A stretch of DNA of 7,416 nucleotides, taken from contig JAEOTI010000641.1 of the NCBI GenBank assembly GCA_016839955.1, positions 1 to 7,416 on the forward strand, written 5' to 3'. The stretch is from Candidatus Hodarchaeota archaeon. GTDB lineage: Archaea; Asgardarchaeota; Heimdallarchaeia; Hodarchaeales; YT1-057. Of this stretch, positions 1 through 5,743 are shown in pieces (within the stretch, counting starts at the first letter, position 1; the number at the start of each line of letters is the position of its first letter). Position numbers and translations under genes: made by a program. The notes under the pieces were generated by a model. It searched no databases and had not been told where the DNA came from. It was given only the letters and a program-made list of their open reading frames with translations.

Positions 1-598
1 CAGCTAAAGTGCAATATGTGTTTCCTAAATTGTTCATAGTTACTGCTCTTGGTTTTCCTTCTCGTATTTTAATTGCTTCTTCATACAAACTAACGGCTTT
101 CTTGCAATTCTGACTTGTGTTTTCTACTTCAGCTAAAAGACTGTATGAAGTTCCCAGATTATTCTTAATACTAGCAATTTCCCATTTCCCTAAATTGGGT
201 TTAGAAATAGCATTTTCATAAGCATCAATAGCTTTTTTACAGTTTTTCATTTTTTCACGTCTCTCTGCTAACTCACAATAATAGTTACCACGATCTCTAT
301 CACTAATAAAGGATTCAATTTTAACAATTTCATTGAGATATGAGAATAATAGGGAGGAAATTGATTTTTCTGGACAGATATTAATGATATGGTTATTAAG
401 AGTGCTTAATATTGTACCTGATGTTGCAGAAGCTGTAAAAAAGTATAATGAAATTGCTAACAGATTGATAAGCAATCCTGATTCCTGTAAGGTATTTTGA
501 GATAACGAATATTGCAATAAAAAGAGTAGAACAAGAGAAATGAACCATAACAACAAGAACCGCCAACATTCAATTCTCATCTTCCCGTGTTTCGCCAA
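1..598 (-). CDS. Membrane-anchored tetratricopeptide repeat (TPR) protein, C-terminus beyond left edge
   Basis: The frame is open from the TGA at 653-655 to the left edge, so about 199 N-terminal residues are visible and the end is missing. Two hydrophobic segments (about residues 14-30 and 41-57) follow a basic N-terminus. From about residue 95 come TPR-type units: LAERREKMKNCKKAIDAYE, then NNLGTSYSLLAEVE followed by NCKKAVSLYEEAIKIRE, then NNLGNTYCTLA at the edge. The units recur every 43-45 residues, as in the NNLG...LAE...AYEEAL TPR family common in methanogens and Asgard archaea. TPR solenoids are protein-interaction scaffolds; here one is probably held at the membrane on the cytoplasmic side. 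I chose TTG at 596-598 because GGTGAAGAGG lies 8 bases upstream. ATG at 578-580 is the alternative, with a poorer site. It is the last gene of the minus-strand series, 95 bases after the HEPN gene. The partner is unknown. Confidence 0.85.
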   Translation of the reverse strand, partial: MAKHGKMRIECWRFLLLWFISLVLLFLLQYSLSQNTLQESGLLINLLAISLYFFTASATSGTILSTLNNHIINICPEKSISSLLFSYLNEIVKIESFISDRDRGNYYCELAERREKMKNCKKAIDAYENAISKPNLGKWEIASIKNNLGTSYSLLAEVENTSQNCKKAVSLYEEAIKIREGKPRAVTMNNLGNTYCTLA

Positions 599-606
599 GA
601 TTGTAA

Positions 607-616
607 CCTCTTCACC
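607..616 (-). promoter_or_regulatory. Ribosome binding site deciding the TTG start of the TPR gene
   Basis: Read on the minus strand this is GGTGAAGAGG, which contains both archaeal anti-16S motifs (GGTG and GAGG). It ends 8 bases before TTG 598-596. The ATG at 580-578 has only a weak GGGAAG directly in front of it, so the TTG is preferred. Confidence 0.5.
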
Positions 617-693
617 ATCCTTTGATTTAAAAACCCTGAAATAATATAAGCATCATTTAAGATCAATTTGTATTATTTTCCTTTCTTTTCTCC

Positions 694-1218
694 CTATTCT
701 TTTTTCTTGATTAAAAAATCATACCACGAGTCACACAAACAATAAAAGTTGTCTAACGCCTTAAAAGCTATGTAAGGACGGATGATCTCATAAATCTCTG
801 GTGAATCCTCAAACAGATCATAAATTTGACTGTCTTTTTTATCTAAAAAATGAAATAGTTTTTCAAAACCTGCTATTTTCTTTCTATGTTCAATATTATC
901 CCTGACCATTCTTTGAAAGCCTATTAGATCATTCATCAGGTTTTTATCAATTATTCCTCTCTTTTGAACTGATTTAATCATTGAAACGGTTGATGGCGCT
1001 TTCTTCTCAACCTTTGGTTTTTCTATAAGGAAAAGAAGGTGATTCAAAGCCACAGTTGTACATAAGATTGTTGAATAATATAATCCCTGAATATACGCAG
1101 GTTTAGCTTCTTCCATCAAAGGACTGGATATTTGAGAGTGGAAGAAAAAATCAGACTCAAATTTAGCTCGTCAATTCTCAATCCATTCTGTTCGTTCTTC
1201 CGTTGTACTTGGAAACAA
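694..1218 (-). pseudogene. HEPN-like protein interrupted by an in-frame TGA
   Basis: The intact part (ATG 1116-1114, or TTG 1119-1117, to TAG 696-694) is about 140 aa. It begins with a helix of the kind MEEAKPAYIQGLYYSTILC...ALNHLL, typical of HEPN/DUF4145-type proteins. It then carries R-D-N-I-E-H (R73 and H78 counted from 1119), matching the R-x4-6-H motif used by HEPN ribonucleases. The same frame continues upstream through TGA 1173-1171 and reads a protein-like N-terminus, FPSTTEERTEWIEN, then stop, then RAKFESDF. This extension has its own start, TTG 1218-1216, preceded by AAGGTGGG at 6-base spacing. No ribosome site precedes ATG 1116. The original gene was therefore probably 174 codons with a sense codon (TGG Trp is one base away) at position 16. 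It is either a recent nonsense mutation or a sequence error. A shorter product from 1116/1119 cannot be excluded. HEPN proteins are often RNases in toxin and defence contexts, but activity here is inferred. Confidence 0.7.
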
Positions 1219-1224
1219 GACCAA

Positions 1225-1232
1225 CCCACCTT
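1225..1232 (-). promoter_or_regulatory. Ribosome binding site upstream of the interrupted HEPN gene
   Basis: The minus strand reads AAGGTGGG, then TTGGTC, then TTG (1218-1216). A good site in front of the frame that precedes the internal TGA is the main evidence that the HEPN gene once began here rather than at 1116. Confidence 0.5.
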
Positions 1233-1250
1233 ATTATAATTATTATCAAT

Positions 1251-1514
1251 CTAATAATAAGCTCCACGATCTATATTATCCACAATAAAGTAGTAGCAAG
1301 TGTGACACAAGACAATACTGTTTTCATAATCTTCTGATGAGTAAGTAATTACTTTCTTAAAGGCATCATCTTCTATATCGTCGCATAAATGACATTTAAG
1401 AGATTTAAAAGTCTCCTCAAGTGTTTTAGTTAAATCTCTGATTATGATAAGTCCTTTCTTTCTACTATAGGCCTCCTCAAAGAATTTCCTCAGATAATTT
1501 TTTTTCTTACTCAT
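1251..1514 (-). CDS. Small Lys-rich four-cysteine protein, degenerate HNH/treble-clef-like finger
   Basis: This is an 87-aa protein with a basic N-terminus (MSKKKNYLRK, then SRKKG) and a zinc-binding pair of knuckles: C41-H-L-C44 and C70-H-T-C73 (numbered from ATG 1514). The second knuckle sits in ENSIVLCHTCYYFI, which resembles the end of an HNH fold (N-x-x-x-LC-x-x-CH). The catalytic His of HNH nucleases is absent between the knuckles, and the final CH is CY. A structural nucleic-acid-binding finger is thus more likely than an active nuclease. The start is uncertain: ATG 1514-1512 follows AAGTGA, while GTG 1523-1521 would add three residues. The gene lies 45 bases after the zinc-ribbon HEPN gene and 32 bases before the TTG of the interrupted HEPN gene, so all three are probably co-transcribed. 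The family is not recognised with certainty. Confidence 0.7.
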   Translation of the reverse strand: MSKKKNYLRKFFEEAYSRKKGLIIIRDLTKTLEETFKSLKCHLCDDIEDDAFKKVITYSSEDYENSIVLCHTCYYFIVDNIDRGAYY

Positions 1515-1559
1515 TTTTTTCACTTTTCTTGATTAAATCAGGCTTATTTCAAATAAACA

Positions 1560-2096
1560 TCAAATTATTTCTTTTTTTCTATCAATTAATTCAATTAGAA
1601 GTCTTTTTGCTGTGGCTAGTGTACTTTCAGCCTCCAATTTTCTGGATATTTTTTCAGGATGAGCTAGACTGTTACGAATATCTGTAAAGTATTCTATAAC
1701 TCCATGAAGGTCTTGAAACTTGGGATCATTTTCCATTCTATCTAGAAGTTTTCCTAATGTTTCTTTTGTCTTGTAAATCCTTCTTAATACGCTTTCTAGG
1801 GTTCTTAATGTCATTATTTCTGAAGCTGTGTAATTCTTATTATGAAAGGTAATAAAAGCTTCTTCTAATGATTTTTTTTCTAAGTCAGACAATTTACTCC
1901 AAACTCCTTTCAAATCAGATTTTAAACTCCTGATAGAAACTCTTTTTGTCTTGACTGTATTAGTTTCCTCTTCCCCCCATAAATCTACAGTCATTTCTGT
2001 TCCACAATCAGGACAAGTGATCTCTGCATTGTAAGGAAGCAGTGCATCATCAAATTCAATTCTTTCAGCACAACCAGAACATCTGATAAATACCAT
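1560..2096 (-). CDS. Zinc-ribbon + HEPN (DUF4145-like) protein
   Basis: This is a 178-aa protein. Residues 1-40 form a zinc ribbon with C6-S-G-C9 and C28-P-D-C31-G. After an acidic linker, residues of about 62-176 are helical and HEPN-like: a helix with SEIMTLRTLESVLRRIY, matching the 'aLE..L' helix of DUF4145-type proteins, then DIRNSLAHPEK, where R141-N142...H146 is the classical RNxxxH motif. HEPN domains with this motif are often metal-independent RNases or RNA-binding modules. Small archaeal zinc-ribbon-HEPN proteins are common and mostly uncharacterised. The frame is open upstream to TTG or GTG codons near 2168, but that would overlap the preceding gene by about 50 bases. I start at ATG 2096-2094, which has GGAGAG 9 bases upstream and begins exactly at the zinc ribbon. 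It is 22 bases after the membrane gene's stop and ends in TGA. Confidence 0.8.
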   Translation of the reverse strand: MVFIRCSGCAERIEFDDALLPYNAEITCPDCGTEMTVDLWGEEETNTVKTKRVSIRSLKSDLKGVWSKLSDLEKKSLEEAFITFHNKNYTASEIMTLRTLESVLRRIYKTKETLGKLLDRMENDPKFQDLHGVIEYFTDIRNSLAHPEKISRKLEAESTLATAKRLLIELIDRKKEII

Positions 2097-2118
2097 AGCT
2101 CTTACTCTCCATTTTTTA

Positions 2119-2715
2119 TTAAATTTTCTCAGGAAAATAGAATCCACAAAAGGTAAAAAGACTACCAAAGATAAAACGACTCAAAAATTTATTTCTTAAA
2201 TCAGTTGCACATGATTTAATGAATTCCTCTTCAGTAACTGTTATGTGCCATTGTGCTTCAAATTCAACGCTAAAATCCTCTTGTGTGAAAGAAAAAATCA
2301 CTGTGATATTCTCAGATAGTTTAAGCTGGAAATCAAAGGTATGCTCACCATTTTCATCAGTTAAAGTCCATTCTGAATAATCCCATGAATATAAAGATGT
2401 GTTGGGAGTCGAAATTGACATGTTTGCGAAATTCTGACCATCAGGAACTACATATTTGTATTGTCTATCTCCTAAAAAATTTCTATAAGGTCTAAAAACT
2501 AGAGAAATATCCGTTTTATACTGGCCTTTAGGTAATTCAATCCATTTATGAACAACAGGAAAACGTTCTTCAGTTGTGACTTCTAAATCTAAAGTTTCAG
2601 TGGTTAAAGGAGGGATAAAGAGAGAAACAATCCCTCCAGCTGCAAGTAAGATGAGTAATATTCCAAAAACACCTAATAAATAAAGACCAATTTTAGCAAG
2701 GTCTATTATTTCCAA
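2119..2715 (-). CDS. Membrane-anchored protein with extracytoplasmic domain, function unknown
   Basis: This is a 198-aa protein, probably the first gene of the leftward series. A hydrophobic segment at about residues 8-34 (LYLLGVFGILLILLAAGGIV in its core) serves as signal anchor. Next is a polar region of about 135 residues rich in Thr, Ser, aromatic and acidic residues with alternating hydrophobics, suggesting beta strands. A second hydrophobic stretch (FIFGSLFTFCGFYF) lies at the C-terminus. A likely topology is two membrane segments with a beta-rich outside loop. No cysteine motif or known family is recognised. The start is TTG 2715-2713, since GAGGAAGTGAG lies just upstream and no ATG occurs near the N-terminus. 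The context (HEPN and zinc-finger genes downstream, 22 bases away) would fit a surface sensor or anchor for the cluster, but that is inference. Confidence 0.75.
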   Translation of the reverse strand: MEIIDLAKIGLYLLGVFGILLILLAAGGIVSLFIPPLTTETLDLEVTTEERFPVVHKWIELPKGQYKTDISLVFRPYRNFLGDRQYKYVVPDGQNFANMSISTPNTSLYSWDYSEWTLTDENGEHTFDFQLKLSENITVIFSFTQEDFSVEFEAQWHITVTEEEFIKSCATDLRNKFLSRFIFGSLFTFCGFYFPEKI

Positions 2716-2778
2716 GAACTCACTTCCTCAGCTAAGCAATTGTAATTGTGCAGTCAATTGAAATGAAGAAATTACCCA

Positions 2779-2790
2779 TTTAAATTTATG
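2779..2790 (-). promoter_or_regulatory. Candidate TATA box for the leftward gene series
   Basis: The minus strand reads CATAAATTTAAA about 65-75 bases upstream of the TTG at 2715. An archaeal start site about 25 bases downstream would leave a leader of roughly 40 bases. The match is by eye in AT-rich DNA, so support is weak. Confidence 0.3.
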
Positions 2791-2825
2791 GACTTCAGAA
2801 TTCAATAAATACCTAAAGCATTCCT

Positions 2826-2840
2826 GAAAAAGTTATATAT
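2826..2840 (+). promoter_or_regulatory. BRE/TATA promoter of the DUF457-SWIM gene
   Basis: GAAAAAGTTATATAT has the layout of an archaeal promoter: a purine-rich BRE followed by a TATA box (TTATATAT). Transcription would begin near 2860-2865, leaving about 20 bases of leader that contain AGGGG just before the start codon. Confidence 0.6.
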
Positions 2841-2881
2841 CCGTTCATGCGAGTTCTATCGAGAAACAAAAAAATAGGGGA

Positions 2882-3334
2882 ATGATCCGATTGAAGGGTG
2901 TTTTTCATAGCGGTATTACGATGTGTTTTGGAATAGCGATTTTCTTTCCATTAAGTTCTGTATTTGATATGGCGAACATCCTCCCTAATTTTCTCTTCCT
3001 CTGGGCATTACTATTGGTGGGTATCGGTAGTCTTGTCCCTGATGTTGATGCTTCTGACTCTCTTTTCTTCCATGAGAATGAATATTTCAGTAAATTCTTC
3101 AAATATCTTATCTATTACCCTCTCGCTAAAATCTATGGAGAAAAAAAGCATAGAGGAATTATGCACTCTCTTCCAGGTCTTTTAGCTACCCTTCTATTAT
3201 TTGCAGGGTACATGGTAGGTATAGGAGGCATCATTCTTTTTTTGGGAGTTTTTTTTTTCCAGATATGCTACAAACCTTTGGAGATACTTGGGAAGGAATT
3301 GAAAATGTTCCATTTGATCTTTTATATCTTCTGA
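2882..3334 (+). CDS. DUF457/YdjM-type membrane metal-dependent hydrolase, N-terminal part (frameshifted)
   Basis: The first 125 or so residues are the front half of a DUF457 (YdjM, 'LexA-binding, inner-membrane-associated hydrolase') domain. They include an early His (H9), hydrophobic segments at about 13-27 and 36-52, the motif GSLVPDVDAS (residues 50-58), KKHRGIMHS (H90, R91, G92, H95), and a membrane helix at about 100-125. The family is predicted to bind metal through these His and Asp residues. After the T10 run at 3249-3258 the frame loses all family resemblance and stops at TGA 3332-3334, while the missing C-terminal part continues in another frame (see 3265-3981). The start is ATG 2882. 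AGGGG is only one base away, so TTG 2891, nine codon-bases further on, is an alternative with better spacing. It is probably the 5' part of one gene rather than a separate protein. Confidence 0.8.
   Translation: MIRLKGVFHSGITMCFGIAIFFPLSSVFDMANILPNFLFLWALLLVGIGSLVPDVDASDSLFFHENEYFSKFFKYLIYYPLAKIYGEKKHRGIMHSLPGLLATLLLFAGYMVGIGGIILFLGVFFFQICYKPLEILGKELKMFHLIFYIF
3249..3258 (+). other. T10 homopolymer, site of frameshift inside the DUF457-SWIM gene
   Basis: Ten consecutive Ts lie exactly where the DUF457 domain passes from one frame to another. Adding one T (or a -1 slip) gives the junction GVFFFPDMLQTFGD and one continuous reading frame of about 366 aa from 2882 to 3981. Runs of this length are prone to sequencing error and to polymerase slippage. 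Confidence 0.75.
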
Positions 3335-3981
3335 TATTTTTGATTGTATCTGTGATCGCATTAGGATTTGGAATGTTTGCTCATTTATGGGAAGATTCGA
3401 CAACAGTTTCAGGAATCCGATGGTTCCCAAATAAGAACAGAATTACTCGTGGTCAATTACGAGTGGGTGGGACTAATGAAGACATGGCTTTTACCGTATA
3501 TGCTGGATCAGGAGTTATCTTAGTGCTGCTCGAACTTTATTATGTACGAAATAATTTACTACTGCAACTTCTGTCTCCTATAATTGCTATCGGGGTTTTT
3601 CTATCACTAGGATCAGTCTTTCGTCTCTCAATCGTTGAAAAATTATATGGTAAAGATAAACTGATTAAGGAAATCCAGACGCGACGTAAAGCAGAAGAAA
3701 ATTCTGTTGAGATTGAAGTAGATGGGATCATGTATCGAATTGAACGTGATAGAATTAAGAGAGGAATAAAATTGTCTCAGGAATATAAGAATATTCAAAC
3801 GATGCATAAAAAGACTGATTACAACATTATTGATCGTGGAGAGGGAATGATGGAGTGTAGTTGTAAGGACTTCAAGTTAGTAAGAGATTTGACTCTGTGT
3901 AAACATCTTGTTGCCTCATTGATCATGAAAAATCCTGAGGCTGAAAATCGTTTGAAAACAGCTCTTAGAATAAAATTATAG
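3265..3981 (+). CDS. DUF457 C-terminal part fused to a SWIM zinc finger (frameshifted continuation)
   Basis: This frame continues the domain begun at 2882. A membrane helix (about residues 20-38) leads into GMFAHLWEDSTTVSGIRW, where H40 and D44 match the late H-x3-D and 'D..tvsG' part of DUF457 proteins. Two more hydrophobic stretches (about 78-92 and 97-118) follow. A basic linker then leads to a SWIM zinc finger near the C-terminus: C198-S-C200, 11 residues, C212-K-H214 (CxC...CxH). SWIM domains bind nucleic acid or protein partners. In the joined protein these would be residues 326-342, after the last membrane segment, so probably cytoplasmic. The nominal start ATG 3265 has no ribosome site and lies mid-domain, so independent translation is unlikely. 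It ends in TAG. The combination suggests a membrane hydrolase tethered to a nucleic-acid-binding finger; the substrate is unknown. Confidence 0.8.
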   Translation: MLQTFGDTWEGIENVPFDLLYLLIFLIVSVIALGFGMFAHLWEDSTTVSGIRWFPNKNRITRGQLRVGGTNEDMAFTVYAGSGVILVLLELYYVRNNLLLQLLSPIIAIGVFLSLGSVFRLSIVEKLYGKDKLIKEIQTRRKAEENSVEIEVDGIMYRIERDRIKRGIKLSQEYKNIQTMHKKTDYNIIDRGEGMMECSCKDFKLVRDLTLCKHLVASLIMKNPEAENRLKTALRIKL

Positions 3982-4098
3982 AAGAGAATAAAATCCTTAG
4001 AAATGCTAAAAATATTGACCCCTCAAATTGAATAGAAATGATATTCCTCTTTATTGTACGGATTGTACTGTCTAAATACCATCTAGTCTTAATTAAGG

Positions 4099-5478
4099 TT
4101 ATTCTTCAATGATTTTGTAGTATTCTTGAATAATATCATCGCTTTTCTGAATTTGATCAGATAAAAGGTGATGAACTTGGAATTGTCTTGTTAGGATTAC
4201 GAAAATCTTTTCAAGAGTACTTAGTACTTCATTTTTTATTTTTATATCAGAAAATGTTACTATTTCTAATTTTAAAGCCATCTCAGACATGATATGGCTC
4301 TGAACATACTTTTGTATTTTAATATATTCTAAATCCTTCTCTGTTAGAGACTGAATTGGTTGATTCACTAATGGTTTTATTAATGCTAAAAAAAATTCAG
4401 GAAAATCAGTTTTTGATCCAAAACTATGTGAAATACGATTCACATAATTAAAATAAGTATTCAAGTTGGACTTATCATCTCTGATCTCCAATGGGATGTT
4501 TAAGAAAAAAATAGCTAAGTCTGTAAAGGCACGAAAATGTTGTAAATACTTATTTTCAGTAAATCTTTGAACAATAGTTTTAGTAACTTGATCATAGCTG
4601 AAATTAATCCATTTGTTTGCTATATCAATCACACTTTGCTGAAATGCATGAAATGAAGATAAAGTAATTAAATCTTGTAAAGGTTTATTCCTAATATTGA
4701 AGTGTCCAGTAAAGTAATTATCTCTGTAAAATTTAACACGTCTTGAAAGTTGCCTTCTAAGATCAGTCCATTCACCTCTTTTAGTCATATCAAATACTTG
4801 TTGGACATCTCTTGCATCGCTGATGAAGAATGCAGAATAGGAGTTCAGTACCATTAAACCAGTGTGTTTTAGATCTATATACTCGTTAAATATTTCGATC
4901 AGAAAAACAAAAGATCCTGTAAATAATAAAATTAGAATTATTAAAGCACCGATCATACTCCTAACTAAATCAGTTCCAAACAACATATATTTCAGAAAGA
5001 AGAAGCTTACTGAAAGGAAACTTAGAATAAATGCAAATTCTAAATATAGACTTGAAACTAACGTTAAATATTTCTCTCTTAATGGGGTGATTTCCTTATA
5101 CATGCGCGTAAAGTTTTTGTCAATTGCTACCGGTTCTTTGATGTATTTGAAAAAGGAAATTTCCCTCTTATAGCTTCTATTATGGATAAAATATTTATTG
5201 TAATAATTACCAGCCAACCAATATGTCATTCGTTCAAAGGGTTTTCCTGTATAAATTAAACTCCCTATAAAAATAGTACATACTAGTAATTCAAATTGTC
5301 TTATATGACCAAAAGTTAATAATTGTTCTGGGGAAAAAGTGATGAGAACATTGTCTTTCAGAAAAAAATCTAGTATAAGATGATATAGAATTAACAGTAT
5401 TAAGGAGAAAGCAACAGAGAAACTTGTTTTTTCAACTGAAGTGTTTGTTTTTTGAGCCAAATAACTTATAGTTGACAT
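4099..5478 (-). CDS. Four-TM membrane protein with large helical C-terminal domain, family unknown
   Basis: This is a 459-aa protein starting at ATG 5478-5476, with AGGTTGATG a short distance upstream. Hydrophobic segments lie at about residues 21-40, 62-78, 143-163 and 174-196, arranged as two hairpins separated by a 60-residue charged loop (80-140) that contains several aromatic and basic residues. The remaining 260 residues are soluble, predicted mainly helical, rich in Phe, Ile, Lys and Gln, and end in KIIEE. With an even number of segments, both termini should lie on the same side, probably the cytoplasm. I see no catalytic, nucleotide-binding or metal motif and do not recognise the family. 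It is transcribed alone, convergent with the SWIM gene and divergent from the CPBP protease, with which it may share regulation across the 265-base spacer. Confidence 0.75.
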   Translation of the reverse strand: MSTISYLAQKTNTSVEKTSFSVAFSLILLILYHLILDFFLKDNVLITFSPEQLLTFGHIRQFELLVCTIFIGSLIYTGKPFERMTYWLAGNYYNKYFIHNRSYKREISFFKYIKEPVAIDKNFTRMYKEITPLREKYLTLVSSLYLEFAFILSFLSVSFFFLKYMLFGTDLVRSMIGALIILILLFTGSFVFLIEIFNEYIDLKHTGLMVLNSYSAFFISDARDVQQVFDMTKRGEWTDLRRQLSRRVKFYRDNYFTGHFNIRNKPLQDLITLSSFHAFQQSVIDIANKWINFSYDQVTKTIVQRFTENKYLQHFRAFTDLAIFFLNIPLEIRDDKSNLNTYFNYVNRISHSFGSKTDFPEFFLALIKPLVNQPIQSLTEKDLEYIKIQKYVQSHIMSEMALKLEIVTFSDIKIKNEVLSTLEKIFVILTRQFQVHHLLSDQIQKSDDIIQEYYKIIEE

Positions 5479-5503
5479 TTTAAGTTCATCAACCTAGGAG
5501 TAC

Positions 5504-5519
5504 AACAAGAGATCTTGTT
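5504..5519. promoter_or_regulatory. Perfect inverted repeat, candidate operator
   Basis: AACAAGA-GA-TCTTGTT has seven-base perfect arms around a two-base centre, 26-41 bases upstream of the four-TM gene. If the AT-rich element at 5529-5542 is its TATA box, the start site falls inside this palindrome, where a dimeric repressor would block initiation. A short hairpin in the leader is the other reading. Confidence 0.4.
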
Positions 5520-5528
5520 AATATTCCT

Positions 5529-5542
5529 TATTTTATTTTCTA
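5529..5542 (-). promoter_or_regulatory. Candidate TATA element of the four-TM gene
   Basis: The minus strand reads about AAAATAAAATAAGG. It is placed so that an archaeal start site would fall roughly 30 bases before ATG 5478. The surrounding spacer (5479-5743) is AT-rich with several similar stretches, so this choice is tentative. I see no RNA gene or ORF in the rest of that spacer. Confidence 0.3.
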
Positions 5543-5743
5543 ATACAAACTTTAATCAATTAATTTAAGTGAATGTACTATTCTAGGGCATAATTAGCTT
5601 TATTAAGTTTTATAGACACCCTCCCCAATAGATTTAATGATAGAGTTAGATCGATTTTTTCTGAGATGCTCCTGACTTGATGATCTATAGTACAAGAGAT
5701 TTAATCAGTTTTCATTCTAAGATCCATAAGTAGCTAACTGGAG

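Noticed and set aside
1171..1173. TGA read as selenocysteine or reassigned to tryptophan
   Set aside because: HEPN proteins are not known selenoproteins and no SECIS-like element stands out. TGA also ends the 1560-2096 gene, so it works as a stop here.
2097..2168. Longer start for the zinc-ribbon HEPN gene
   Set aside because: It would overlap the preceding gene by 50 bases and add 24 residues unlike a zinc-ribbon N-terminus. ATG 2096 has its own ribosome site.
2905..3430. Open frames on the minus strand (about 2905-3102 and 3197-3430) and a third plus frame (2964-3185)
   Set aside because: They lie opposite or within the DUF457 coding sequence, which has clear family motifs. They have no ribosome sites and no protein-like composition.
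3540..3731. Minus-strand open frame under the SWIM gene
   Set aside because: Ser/Arg-biased antisense shadow of a frame with a clear domain; no promoter or ribosome site.
4053..4070. Tandem ATTGTACGG / ATTGTACTG between convergent genes
   Set aside because: Only two imperfect nine-base units in AT-rich spacer; too short to call a repeat element or operator.
4862..5173. Plus-strand 103-codon open frame
   Set aside because: Antisense to the four-TM gene, whose hydrophobic segments explain the sequence. Its composition is Lys/Ile-rich and no start signal is visible.
5640..5690. TAGATC ... GATCTA inverted repeat
   Set aside because: Six-base arms with a loop of about 29 bases are expected by chance in this composition. 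No T-tract or RNA-gene hallmark is attached.
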